Positions 13,216-25,679 of a stretch of DNA of 64,000 nucleotides are shown here, piece after piece (position 1 is the first letter of the stretch; every line of letters starts with the position of its first letter). The stretch spans positions 16,992,256 through 17,056,255 of the forward strand of contig JACBWW010000012.1 of assembly GCA_020086605.1 (NCBI GenBank). The letters run 5' to 3'. The DNA comes from Lanius collurio (lineage: Eukaryota > Chordata > Aves > Passeriformes > Laniidae). A program made the position numbers and the translations under genes. The notes under the pieces are model-generated. The model worked only from the letters and a program-made list of their open reading frames with translations. It was not told the origin of the DNA and ran no database searches.

Positions 13216-16200
13216 GTTGTGAACAAGAGAAAGAATAACCTTGCTGTCTGAGGAAGAACTGCACAGACAATATTAGAGCATGGTCAGTGACAGAGGAAAA
13301 GGAGCTTCTCTGTGGCTCCCATCACGTGGTCCAAAGACTTGCATAGAGGGGAAAGGCAAGCACTGGAGGAAAACTGAGGGAAGCCCATAGATGAGCGCTG
13401 CATCTCCCAGCAAGCTGGGACTTGCTGCTGTGCTCCCAGCACACCGGGCAGCATTCTCTGGCAAACTTGGTGCTGTTCCTGGGAGCAAGGGCATATGTTC
13501 ATCAAAGAGGCATTTTTCTTTTCCAAGCTTCCATAAAAAGCCCAATAGTGGTCATTCTTGGTGCTGCATATCTAAAAAACACCCTTGTTATGCCATGAGA
13601 CATCTCTGCAGCTTTAAGAACACAAATTGCAGTCTACAGTGAGGACAGTGGCAGAGATGTGGGAAAGGGAGGCTTCCCATCTTCAGATAGAGAGTCTGTG
13701 CAGAGCATAAACGAACTGTACAAAATCTCAGGGGAAGATGAAGAAGCCGAAAAGATTTGAACTCTGATCCATAGAAGGGTAATGACTGCAGAATTATGTC
13801 CATCCTCGGGTGTGTTCCTTGCACTGAATGCACTCTTTTGCTCTCAGCTCAAATCCATTTTAGGTTGGTCTGTCTTCACTCCAGTTGTATTAGAACTAAA
13901 TAAGTAATAATATTACTAATGTAGGGGGTTTTATTTGAATGAAGTCCTTACTTTGAGGCTCAAACAATAGTTTTGATTTCCAATTTGTCATCATCAGGCA
14001 AACCGGGATGGTGGAAATGGAGACCAAATTCAAGCACTGATTTGAATCCTGGGTGTCCTTCATTGATAGTCAATTTCTCTTGCCCTGTTCCTCTTCTAAA
14101 AAAATTCAAATAGGCCTACCAGGGGAGAAGGCCAAATCACTTGGGAATGTCATACAACACGGTGTTTAGAGTCCATTCCCAGAATATGGAGAGGTGTGCC
14201 TGTCCTATCTTACCCCTTCACAAGTGACAGGAAACTGAGCCTGCTCTTCTCATCTGCTTTAGTCCTTTAGTCTTAAATATACAGCAAGATGGTAGGGACA
14301 CTTTCTCCTCCATTATCTGGCTGTAGTTCACCTAACAATTCTCATTTCAAACCCACAGCTGAATTTGACACAAAAAGTGGATATTTTTTAATTTTTGATT
14401 TTCTTTTTTTCTTAGGCAAATACATTACTTGAAGAATTTTATTTCACTATTTTGGCAAAATCTTGAGTTTGATTTAATCTTGCAGTTCAGCTGTGACTAG
14501 AGAAATAGGTATCCCAGGTAGAAAGCATTAGGGGGAAGAATTCCACATCCCAGAATTGTGTGAGTGGGGGAGAGGAGGGGAGTCAGGTGTACCTTGTGGG
14601 CTTGACTCTACCTGTACCCTGGCTTGGGATCCCACACACCCTAGCTGGTTTTACACACACTATCAGTCCTGCTTGGGAGCTTCTCTCCAGTATAGGAGCT
14701 GAGGAGTGCTGGAAGAAATGTCCTCCCCAGCAGCCCCAGCAGCTCTCAGTGCCAGAGCCAGTGGGCAGGCAGGGGGAGTGCCCCACAGTCTGACTGCAGA
14801 GATACCTGGTAGTGTCTTCAGCTCATCCAGGGGCACATGGGGAGATTACCAAAGACATTACTACTGCCAGCCTGAAGTACTGTGAGAGAAGGAGCATCCT
14901 CCTGCTGAAACACAACAGGCTTCCACGTCCAAATGAAAAATCCAGTCTCAATAACTCACTAAGGCAAATCAATTAATTTAACACTCCTAACTTCTAGTAT
15001 GTCTCAGAATTCTGTAAATTGCATTTTGATGAGATTTTCATTAGAGCTCCAAAGGGACAAAGCTGCATTTATTTAATAGTTCAAAGGAAGACAGGGAACT
15101 TTCTGAAATCCATTTAGATCGTCACAATTTGACTTATTTATATAAAACAGGTTTGTCTTTTATTAGGAAACTGGGAATAATTTTATTTATACATGTTTCC
15201 AGCTTCAATTTTGCCATAAGAGGCATGAAGCTGTTTTATTACTTATACCCAGCCCACTACAGTGGCATTTGAAGATCATAAAATCTAGTTGTTTCACTCT
15301 TACCTAACAGAGTGTAAGAAATGTTGCTATTCACTTTCTTCTGCCTGAAAACACTTACTGTGCTACTATTTTTTTTATTACTTCTTTTTTAATGCTAGAG
15401 ATTAGAATCTAAAATTTCTTCCTGCTTTCTCTTCAGATCTAGAGGTAACAAAGGGATGAAATCAAACAGGGCTGCCTTTCAGAGGCAGTGGTTTCTCACA
15501 TCATGGCTATGTTTTATGCTTATTTTCCCCAGCTCCCAGACTTAGTGTATCTACCAAGTCAGCCACCCAGCAATCATCCCAAGATGCTGCATGGGATATC
15601 TAACATCTGAATGAATAGTGGATGGCTAGGTAAGCACCCAGTGCTATCTGATTAGCATGCAGGAAGCCTGTCAAGAGGCTAAGATGAAAAAACAATGAGA
15701 GGGGAACTTTGGAGATGATTGGGCAGCAGTAGAGAGAGGCAGCTTCAGGCTCACAAATTTGGATGTTGACCTCATGCCAGCTGAAGATGAGAGTAGGGGA
15801 CAAATCCCCAGATGGCAGTAGTCCATGGGATGTACTCAGCTGCTATTTTTAGATCTGCCAGAAGACCTTCTACAAGACCTGCACCCAGGGGAGTAGCCTG
15901 TGGCCCCCTCTTGCCATGTATGATATCCTTGCCTACCTTGCCTCTCAAATCCTCTGTTTGGATAGGGGAGCTGGAGGACATCATGTAAGGCTTTGTATGG
16001 GGGCTACAGTGCCCACAGAGAAGAACCTGGCAGGGTCTTTCAGCATTTGGTATTGTGTTAACAAGTTATTTGGTCTAAAAAGCCTTCTAGTGGGAGAGAC
16101 CAATGTGGGGATATTCTGTTGCTCATCAGAATTACATTTTTTTAGTTTCTGTTTGTCCATGTTGGACAAACAGCAGAAAGACCAGGAGTGATGTTTTTAA

Positions 16201-16832
16201 GGAACAACAGCTGACCATGACCAAAGGAACAGCTGTGACCAAGAGCATCCCTGGCTGTGCCAGCACAGTGATCTGGCTGCTCTTGGGAAAACTCTCAGGA
16301 TCCTGAATCATTTATGGAGCCTGGGATCATAGCTGTCTCCTTTTACCATTTGGTTTAGTCTAATTCAGTTGGAGAGGAAGGTGAGTTCCTGGAGGAGAGG
16401 GACTGGCTGCCACGTTTCAGGGACTGGGAGCTTTACCTGCAGTTGCTTGGATTTAGGCTGTGCCATAGGCTGAGAAAATTGACTTCAAGGGACTGAAATC
16501 AAGGAGAAAAGATTATATATTTTCTACATTAAAAACCAGTGTTCTCCTTAAATGTTGCATTGAATGCTGCTCAGACACCTGCCTTGAGATGGCTTTGCTC
16601 TTGAAAAGAGTGGGGAACTTCAAAATCCACAAGTAGAGTCTGTAGCTGTCCAGAGATGTGCACCAGAGCAAGACTTGCAGAGCGCCATGTGCTGTCATCA
16701 AAACATATTCAAAAGCAGGGCAGTCTTGGCTTCAAATACAGTTTTCCTCCTCAGGTATTTTTCTACTGCTTTTTCAAACCTGTGAGTTTATAGGTTAATA
16801 AGTTAATAAATACAGGATAATACCTATTGATG
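13216..16832. other. Non-genic unique DNA
   Basis: No supported gene, RNA or repeat. Open frames are below 100 codons and lie in mutually overlapping frames. The stretch is AT-leaning with short T-rich tracts near 14.4 kb and 15.37 kb. Confidence 0.55.
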
Positions 16833-17160
16833 GACCAACCTACAAGGAAGCTGGAGAGGGACTCTTCATTGGGAACTGTAGTGGTAGGATAAGGGGTAAT
16901 GGCTTCAAACTGGAAGAAGGGAAATCTAGGTTAGATATGCAGAAGAAAATGCTTTTACTGTGAGAATGATGAAGCACTTGAATAGTTTGCCCAGAGAAGC
17001 TGTAGATTCCCCCCCACCCCCGCCCACCGGCAGTATTCAAGGCCAGGCTGGATGGAGCTTTGAGCAACCTGGTCTAGTCGGAGGTGCTCCTGCCCATGGC
17101 AGGGCATTGGAATTAGATGCTCTTTAAGGTCCCTTCCAACCCAAATCACTCTATGATTCT
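16833..17160 (+). mobile_element. CR1-type LINE, 3'-end fragment
   Basis: This is a 5'-truncated copy in plus orientation. In order it shows the CR1 3' blocks: a lead resembling 'ggcttcaaactggaaga' (16902 on), a degraded 'tttactgtgagaatgatgaag', 'agtttgcccagagaagctgtag', 'caaggccaggctggatggag', and the terminal 'ggtcccttccaaccc' followed by 'ctatgattct'. CR1 is a non-LTR retrotransposon that copies itself by reverse transcription at the target site, and most copies lose the 5' part. No reading frame for the reverse transcriptase remains. A C-rich tract at 17009-17030 has replaced the expected sequence in the middle of the copy. No target-site duplication is visible, as is usual for CR1. Confidence 0.93.
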
Positions 17161-20074
17161 GTATATTAAACAGAATCACTGTGACTAGGTGTAGCTATGA
17201 AACCTATTCACATAATTCATCATAACATATAGAATTTTGTGTTTATTTGTCTCTTCCATTGGTGCTAAACTGGAGCTCTTTCAAAAGACCCCCTCACTTT
17301 CCTCAATTTACACTTCTTTCTAGTTTGCCTCTGATATTTGCTCACCTCAGTGTTTAATTGTCTTTCTCTGAGAAATGGCACATTTGGTCACAGGTCAGTA
17401 GTTGTTATTACTAATCTTGTAATGTAAAGTTGTTTTTTGTTCCTATTAAAAAGGGGGGTTTGTCTCTTAAAAGTAGTTTGTACTGCAGCAGATGACAAGA
17501 GGCCATCATGCATTTTATTTCTGGGACATACAGGCAGACTTGGCTGAATAATGAGTAGGGCTACAGTAAAATTCATGAGCATTCATCATCTGCCTGTGCT
17601 GAAGGTGACATATTGAAAGGCTGATGAGTAGCAGAGATAATTACAGCTGTATCTGAAATGCTGTGGTAGCATAACATGCAGAGGGACATACAGCTTATAG
17701 GGGAAAAAACCAAACTAGAGGTGGCATGAAGGAATGGGTCATTGATGGTTGATTAGAAACAGAGTCATTTGGTAGCTGTAAGGTAAGAAATACCTCCTGG
17801 ATTTCTCAGTCAAACACCTGCAGAGTTGGAGGTGTCTACAGAGTCTCTAAGAAATAGCAAAAAAATTCTGGTGCTGTGGTTTCCCTGCATTCATAAAATA
17901 TACAGCGATGGATTCCGTCCCTTTCAATGATTCAGAAGGGCAGATTGTTATTTACACACACACAGATTATGGAAATGGCATAATTCTATTTTTGGTGTGG
18001 TCTTTAACCAAGTATCCCAACCTTTAAGAAAATGCATGTGGAAACCCTCCTTGAATAAGAATCAGAAAAAATTACTCCTGAATTTCTAAGGGTAACTTGC
18101 AGCCAGATTCTGACTTACAGGGACTTTCCAACGAAGCAGAACTAACACCTTTTGGACAGCATTACTGTAAATGAATGAGTTGCATCCAAATGTGCCCATC
18201 TAGCTAAGAAATTGGATTGGGAGCATTGTCTCCTTATAGGATAACCACTATATTCCACCTTTCAGAGTTCTCACTAACATATAAATAATTTTGATGACAG
18301 TCAGGAAGAAGCATTTGGGATGAGGGGTCCATGGGATAAAAAACAGGTTTTATTTGCTCTTTTTCTTAGTTCAGTGTTGATTGACTAATTTCCTAACTAT
18401 CTCCTATTGTTAGTTTGGGCTTGTGGCCTTTTCTCCTGTTTCATTATTGTAAGCCCACTATTATCTTCTTTCCTCTTTGAGTACTTGATGTCATTGATTC
18501 CCATCTTCTTCCTAACATGTCAATACATATTTATAGCAGTTTGCAGGAAATAAACCACCAGATTCTGGTATAGGGAGCTGGCTGCATATTATGCCATTGA
18601 CTCATATGGAGGCAGCAATCAGAGCTTGGGCTCTTGTCTCACAGATCCCCTGAGACAGACCCTGCTTAATATTCAGAGTTGTTTTTAGGGATGAGCAAGT
18701 AAGAAAGCAATGTTAGTACACAAATGGGATGACCTCTACCTTGGCAGTCACAAGCTGCAGTCTGTGCTCTTCCAATACCCAGCAAACCCAGAGGACCGTG
18801 TCAGGCAGATGTCGATCATGAGCTGGAGGCACACTTTTATCTCTACCAATGAGTAGCAGTATGTTCTTCTGAAAAATAATGAAATAAAATCTGAAGATCT
18901 TCTTCTTTCTACAGTTAGCAAATCTTTATCATTTAACAAATGCCCAGGTGTTAGTGGGGGTGCTCTTGCCAAAATCAAAATGTGGTTTTTTTTTTTTTTC
19001 TGGAAACCTTTGTTTCTCACTTAACTGTGCAATTTTTTTTCATCCTACTTTCATCTGAAGCAGCTGAGGGATGTTGTGCTCTTGTGCACATTGATAAACA
19101 AGCTGTAGGTTTTGGGGTATAGGTCCAGAAGAGATTCAAGTGAAGTTCTGGCAATAGAGACAGAAACAGCAGCAGCTGTGAAGGGTCACTGAGAAAGCAT
19201 TTATCGTTCATTAATCCTTCTTTTTCTTGTTGCATGGTTGAACTTATGGATGGAAGAGCAGCATGCTTGTTCTGACTTTGGCAATAGATTTTTAAAAACA
19301 AAGGGGTTTTTTTATAACAAGAACTTATCTTTATTACTGTGACATATCTACTCCAGTTAAGAAAAATTGATTGTTGTGAAAAAACGATGATGTTCACTCA
19401 ACTGCAGGTTTTCCTTTAATATTTATGATAGCAGTCCATTTTTTGAGCTGATACATTTAAAAGTTCTAGACTTGTTTTTCTCAAACAGGTTATATTTCTT
19501 CAGTGATATGAAGATAGTTATGGAATAATACAGAGAGGTGATTTATTTCAAAGTGTAAAATATCTCTGAATGGCTCATTGTCTGGTTTAAGGGGGCTGCA
19601 AGGAAGATCAGACTCTTCAGGCTAGTTACTATTTCTGAATATCTTTTCTCAGTGACATTTTAACAGGTTCCTTAGGATAGTCATGCTCTGAATCATAGCT
19701 CACCATTTTATTAATTTAGTTTCTCTTGTAACCTCCAGACCTTTGTCCTATGTCTCAAATACAGTCTTTTTTATCCTGTCCTGCACTGGGGTTTTAAAGT
19801 ACAGCAATTGCCCTCTGGAAATTGATTTATTGTCTTTTGTTAGGCACCCTAATGTTTGCTTTTCTTTTTTTTTCCTTCTTACTCTGTGTATCTAAATTAT
19901 TTTATTTCCCATTCTGTTCTCTCAAGTGAGCACACTAGAAATCAAAATTAAAAATGGGCATGGTGGTACAGCCTACTCATTGAGTGAACAGCTGGCATCT
20001 TAGAAAATTTGGACCTTTGGTCCTAGTATTCTTCAGTGGACACAAGTTTGAAAAAGGAAGAATTTTATTAGCTT
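17161..20074. other. Non-genic unique DNA
   Basis: No supported gene. A run of 14 T lies at 18986-18999. Open frames on the minus strand (18748-19020 and 19017-19397) abut but carry no recognisable domain. No further repeat family was recognised. Confidence 0.55.
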
Positions 20075-20175
20075 TGAGGAACAACCTTTACCCTGGGGTA
20101 AAATTTTTTTAACCCAGAGTAGTCAAACACTGGAACAGAGTTGGGCTGGAGACCCATAGGGGCCCCTTCCCACCT
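20075..20175 (+). mobile_element. Possible degraded CR1-like fragment
   Basis: The stretch contains 'ttgaggaacaacctttaccc' followed by 'aacccagagtagtcaaacac' and 'tggaacagag'. This order resembles the CR1 segment that reads roughly 'ttcacccagagggtggtcaggcactggaacagg'. The expected 'gcccagagaggttgtgg' does not follow, and there is no 3' terminal signature, so the copy would be both 5'- and 3'-incomplete. It could also be a different old retroelement. Confidence 0.35.
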
Positions 20176-20240
20176 CTGCTGGATCGGTGACTCCCTGCAA
20201 GGGGATAATTGTCCTATGTAATTTACTGATACTGCAGTTA

Positions 20241-20300
20241 CTGTGCATAGCTCAGTGGTAGCTTTGCTGCTTGTGAGGGATTCAGCCTCTCACATTATTC
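20241..20300 (+). other. tRNA-like fragment (A-box match, weak B-box)
   Basis: The 14 bases at 20248-20261 match the D-arm/A-box consensus TAGCTCAGTGGTAG exactly. About 30 bases downstream is a weak B-box-like 'ggattcagcc' (20278 on). In a real tRNA the two boxes are about 44 bases apart, and no cloverleaf with acceptor and anticodon stems can be drawn here. It is therefore not a functional tRNA. It could be an internally deleted tRNA pseudogene, the head of an old tRNA-derived SINE, or chance. Confidence 0.3.
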
Positions 20301-22559
20301 CACAAGTGTTTTTATTACATAACTATTTTCCATTTACAACTTTTGCTTTGTTTTTGAGTCTATTTTTTATGCCTTTTGATTTCAAAAAGTCATCTTCTTG
20401 GTCAGGACAGATCCATGTTCATAGAGGCAATTCCCTGCCCAATGGCAAAAGCCGTATGTTCAGGGTTGCTGCCAGCTCTCCAAACAGGGTCATGTGTGAA
20501 TATTTAGCCAGCTGTGGTCCTCTCTGTATGATAAAGACCCAATTTTTCTTCTATTGGATCTGCCTAGAGGTACTTCCCCCTTTCTTTTTTTTTCTTTTAT
20601 TTAAAATAAGGGAATTTATTAATATCTGCAGAAACCTAAAACTGTTCTCATCTGCAGTAGCAGTTCTTACTCCATATTTACTTCTGGCTTTTAAGATACT
20701 TTCCAGCCCTTCTCTGCTGGAAGACAAGATGTAGTTTCCTTGCCTTTACCATCGGGAACACAGATTTACAATATGAGCACAGATTTACAAAGACAACGTA
20801 TAGCCAGACACCTTCCCCTCAAGTTTGAGCTCAGGGTAGCTGGGAGATGATCATGATTTGGGGGTTCCTTACATAAGGTGAGGCTATTTTGCTGTCAGGT
20901 TGCTATTTTTTTGACAAGGGCCCTGTTTATTCCTCATCTACTTCTCCCTCCAAAGGCTGCACGGCAGGTCTCATGATGCTGCAGAGGGTCTGGGACAAGT
21001 AGGCAAGTAAGGGCATTGTGGAGGTATCTGGAGTGAGAGGAACATGAGAATGCAGAGCCTGAGTGGCAAAGTCAGCACAAAGGCACCCAATAGCCTATAT
21101 TTTCCCAGGTTCCCCCAACCCCTTCCCAACCACCAGTAAAAAGCTGCAGATTTAGTGCCCCAGCAAAAATTCCTGCTTCTCTGGTGGTGAAAGCGCTGTG
21201 CATCAGGCCTATATCCCAGAGGCTTGCTCTTTCAGGGTTTCTTTCTTTATTCTTTGGAAGAACAGAAGCAGATTTGCAGCACTGCCACTTCATGGAGCAG
21301 AGGACTCCAGCAGTCCCCAGCAGACCCAGTCACACTGGTGCTGTGCAGCTGGAGGCAGCACACCACCAAGGCACAAGAGTGCAGGCATGCTTCTGAGGCA
21401 GTGGTCAACAATTTCCCTTTGGAAATGTTTGTAAAGTAGCCACATCTTTTTTTTTTTTTTTAATCTATAATTTTTCTTCAAAAGAGGAGCTTCTGTGTGC
21501 TCCCTTTCTTTCTCACTCTGTCATCAAATATGAAATAAAAGAAATACAAGTATGTTTGGAGATCCCCCCTCCACCTTTCTCTTTCTTGTTTTTTAATTTT
21601 GACTTTATGAAGCTTTCTTAACTTTGGAGCTGGAAAAATGAATTACAGGGTGCTCTAGCTCTGCACTATAAAGGAGGTCCTGACCTGAAAGGAAGGGTTG
21701 AAAATCAGCAGAAAGAATTAAATACAGGGAGAAAATAAATTATTATTATTAAAATAAAAACCTCTCTGGATATCACTGCTATATTTTGTCACATAGAGAT
21801 CTCAGTGAATCTTTAGCTGGTAGCTAGATCTGCAGAGGGAACCTCATCTGCATTTCTTAGCAAAGATGCAGATGCAATAAATATTAACTGAATATTGACT
21901 TCTTTGGAGTTGTTGAGATTTAGCGTGATAACAGGATGCCTGATAATGCTCAAATGAAGTCCCTAAAGCCTTCAGTGGGCATCAAGGACTGCAGCAATTA
22001 TGTGTGAATCTTATGTTCTTTATTTACTTGGCCAGAGGAAAGAAATGCAGCTCATTTGGGAACAGGCAGACAGTCTCCCATTTGCTTTCCAAGAGGGGAA
22101 CTGTCCCACCATTTGTGCAGGCAGATACCTGTCCTCCCAAAGCAGAGATCCCCACCACAGGTACTGGCTGCAGATGGGGGTGCTATCCCAATCTCTAGGC
22201 CCAGATTTGGGGTTACTGTGACCTTTGCCATCCCTCTGCACTTGGAAGCTGTATTCCTCTGCTTCCTCTTGGCTGAGCATAGGGCACTATCACTTGTCAG
22301 CCAATTTTCAATCAAATTATTTTCTGCTTTCTCCTATGCTGTTCTTTGTAGTAGAGAAGAAAAAAGAAAAACCCTAACAGTGACCATAAAGCCAGATTTT
22401 CAAAAACTCTTCCAGCAGACCTTCCTCTGACTTTTGCAAGATGTGGATAACCCCAGGCTGGGAAAAGGATGTTAGTTTGCATCGTGTGAGGGGGCATTGC
22501 CTCCCCTTCCCCACATACATCCCCCTGTCTGCCCCAAGGATATCCCCCATCTCAAAGAC
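20301..22559. other. Non-genic unique DNA
   Basis: No supported gene. An open frame of about 160 codons crosses 20243-20734, but it starts inside the tRNA-like motif, is rich in F/L/S encoded by T-rich DNA and shows no domain. A run of 15 T lies at 21447-21461. An AT-rich patch with ATT triplets lies near 21737-21760. Confidence 0.5.
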
Positions 22560-22905
22560 ACACCACAGCGAGCTCCATGGGGCAGGGATGGGCTTTCTGC
22601 TGCGGGCAGGGCAGCCACTGCTTGTCATGAGAGTCCTTAAGGAGCACAGGCATTAATTATAAATACCAGGCGGAGACCTTCACTTCTGTGAGGAGGTGTA
22701 GCAGCTCTCGATGTGGTGAGGCGAAGATCCCTCAGCACAGATGTTCTCAGTGTTCCTGGTATGCCAAGGATCGTTTGTGCCTGTGGGAGTTATTTTTACT
22801 GTGGCATTTCATTAGCTTTATATCTCTCCTGAACCTTTCCATAAGCTTCCAGCATTAAAACGGCAGCACAAACACAGCTGCCGCACGCTCGAGATTTAAA
22901 GGTGA
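22560..22905 (+). promoter_or_regulatory. CpG-retaining interval with promoter-like signals
   Basis: About ten CpG dinucleotides fall in roughly 370 bases (for example near 22569, 22602, 22670, 22709, 22721, 22860, 22882, 22885, 22890 and 22929), far above the window background. On the plus strand a TATAAATA box (22658-22665) is followed by an initiator-type 'tcacttc' centred on A22682. The splice-donor-like AAAG|GTGAGC lies at 22901/22902. TATA-to-start spacing is about 24 bases, shorter than the usual 28-33. A first exon of about 220 nt, non-coding or UTR, would fit, because the first ATG (22711) meets a stop almost at once. An enhancer or other conserved element is an equally good reading. 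Confidence 0.25.
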
Positions 22906-23455
22906 GCTGCTACCAGCTCCCCTAGAGCCGGTGATGGGGAAGCTCAGCTGTGGGTAGTGCTGCAGGTGCTGCTGCTCTGAAAGGTAAAGTGGAGCAGAGG
23001 GAGGGAAGGCACAAGTGGTGGAAGAGGAGGGAAGGCAAAGCAGATACGTGACAAGAGAAGATGAAAACAGGTCTGTTGTAAAATATTTTTTTTTGAAGAG
23101 AAGGTTATCATATATTTCTATGTTGGACAATTTAACTATAGTTTTTTGTATAAGGCTGTCTGCATTTATAGCAATTAATTCAAAAAGAAACATAATTTAG
23201 ATGTGTTACGTGACCTATAATTCCTTATAAAGCACCAGTAAATATGAATATATTTGTATTCCCACCTCCCATGAAACAGCCATGGGCAAGTGTGATAATT
23301 ATTAACTTCTGCTTACCAAACAAAACTGCATTTCATCTACAGCCAAATGCTCACTCCTTCTGAATGCAAAACAGAGTATTTTTCCATATCAGAATTTGAA
23401 TTCTGCACAAAAGCAAGTGTGGTTAAGCCTTATCCAACTGCTTATGTAAGTAAAG
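22906..23455. other. Non-genic unique DNA
   Basis: No gene or repeat recognised. The first part is purine-rich (22980-23070), with a short A/T run near 23085. Confidence 0.5.
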
Positions 23456-23546
23456 CTCTCAATATACCTAAGTGTTAGTAATAACAGAGTAATGTAATTT
23501 TCTCTCAATATATGTTAGTGTTTGTAATAACAGAGCAATGTAATTT
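23456..23546. repeat. 46-bp tandem duplication, two copies
   Basis: Two adjacent copies with period 46 run from 23456 to 23501 and from 23502 to 23546. Both begin 'ctctcaatata' and share the core 'taataacagag.aatgtaat'. They differ at about six positions, so the duplication is not brand new. It lies in AT-rich unique DNA with no gene in or beside it. Confidence 0.9.
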
Positions 23547-25679
23547 GAGTACATTTTAACTCTTCTTTGAAGTAGTATACTTGGTATGGCAAGTGTTTTC
23601 CTAAGTAACGAGTCAAACAAATTGCTATTCAGCTAGAGGAAGAGGTTGCAAAATATGAGTTCTCTGAAATATCACAAAAGTATTTTCAACAGATAGCAGT
23701 ACACAAAACAGAGATATTCACTGTTGCTGGACTTGCCTCCTGTGAGAGGAGTCACAAAGCAAGAGCTATACTGAAGTTGTCAGTAAGTGTTTTATCCCAA
23801 GGTTAAAGAGGAAAGAAAATCAAATAATCATGAAATGTAAAGACCTCAAAATCTTTTGGAAGAGAAATGGTTTTTTAGATTAGCTGTGAACGTGAGGGTG
23901 CTGTCAGTGCTGATTTTTCATCCTGAGAGAGCTGGATGTGCCATGAGCTAGCACATACCTGTCTGTTATTCCACTTGCATATCCTCTAATGAAAGTCCCT
24001 GCTAGCATGTTACCTTGCTCCCTGTGAGGCTCTGCACTGAGCTTTGGCCATCTCAGAATTTCAGCAGAAGCCTTGTGCCTCTCCCTGTGAAGTGATAGGG
24101 TGCAGGACACAGAGCCCTCAGGCTGGGTGACAAACAGAGGAAGACATGAACTTTCACAGAAATTGAAGGCACAAAAATCCCTTCCTGCTGCTGAAGCAGG
24201 CTGATCCCCCAGGAGAGACTCCTTGGCTGGGTCCAGGGTAGTGGACTTAACCCTGTGAGGACAGGAAATGACTCTTGGTCCGAGGAAGCTGCCACAGACT
24301 AAGCTAGAGGCATAGACCACAGTGTCATAGCACCTCCATTCCTCCTCTCCCATATATCTTTGTTCCTGTCCTGGAGGAGTGCAGGAAGCCAAGTCTGTAT
24401 TTACACCATTTGGCTTCTCTGGAGAAGCACTTGCCTCATCAGTATTGCCCAGCTTCTTGCACGGTGCTTCACCTCTTCATGAGCTGTGCTGCAGATGTCA
24501 GCTTGCAGTGCTGGTGCCCTGATGACTGCGATGGGACCTGGCTGCAGCTCCAGCTGTGAAGTTTGAACCAAGTGGGCTGAGAGGCCAGATGCAGACTGAT
24601 CCCTTTTTGCCAGCCAGCCCTCCCTAGCCTGTGGTGCTGCAGGGTTTATCACATCCCAGCCACGAGGCTTTGCATTTGCCTTTGCCAAATTAATGACTTT
24701 TCCATCCACCCTCTCTCCTGCCTGCCCAGCCCAGCTCTCTGAAGGGCAGCCTGACTTTCCAGCACACCCACTGTTCCCTTAGGTTGTTCTCCTTTTGTGA
24801 ACCTGCTGAGATCTAATTCCATTTCCCATTTCTGGTGTTAGCAGAAGTGCTAAACAACATTGGCTCAAGTATCAGTGGGCTGCTAGTTGGATTATATTCT
24901 GCTGGTCAAAACCCTTTGATCAGCCAAGTTTCCACCCACTTTTTGTTCCAGTAACCCAGCTGCCACCACACCAGTTCAGTTACAAGGAGGCTGTAGAAGG
25001 GAACGCCAAAGGACTTGCTGGGTTCAAAGTATGCAACATCCAGTTGCCTAATCACAGGCTGTGGAAGCCAAACCCTCATGAAAAGACCACTTGAGCTTGG
25101 TGCTGTACTGATACAGCCCCACAGTCTGTATTTTGGCACTAGTTTGGCTGGTATTTCTGGCTGTCACTGAGCTTGAAGAGAGTACAGGCTCTTGTTTTTC
25201 TGCACAGTTATTCATGCAGATCTATTCTTTTCAATGTCAACCCAAACAACCCATTCACAAACAAAGAAGACCAGATAAGCAGTACGTCACTCTGCACTGA
25301 CAAGATGCAGAACTCCGAACTGGCCTCAGGGAAAGGGCTGAGTAATGTTCATCATCTGAGTTTAAACAAGGATAACAGCTTTTAATATTACTTGCAACTG
25401 CAGGAAGGCTTTCAATATTTTTTCTAAAGCCTTCTTGTTGGTTATTGACCATTTTTAGCTCAGCTGAACTTTAAAAGATATTGAAAGCTCAGGCACAATT
25501 CCTTTGGGGCACAGAAAGAGCAAACTCCCGATAACGACGGTAAAATGTTGTGTTCACCATAGTCAAAGGGTTGGTTCCAACACAGCCTAGAAGTCAGCAA
25601 AGAATGTGCAACCACAAATAGGAATTCGTTGATTTGCTGAAGCAAAACCTCAGCTCTGGATATGAGGAGAGCAGACTTA
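23547..25679. other. Non-genic unique DNA
   Basis: No supported gene. A minus-strand open frame of 162 codons (23904-24392) overlaps a shorter frame on the same strand and has no domain. Composition rises in G+C between 24.0 and 24.75 kb. The last 80 bases before 25680 may still belong to the CR1 copy that follows, but I could not recognise them. Confidence 0.5.

Noticed and set aside
14228..14245. 'caggaaactgagcctg', similar to the MIR/L2 tail
   Set aside because: Too short to distinguish from chance.
20243..20734. 163-codon plus-strand open frame
   Set aside because: Starts inside a tRNA-like motif, is dominated by F/L/S from T-rich DNA and shows no domain.
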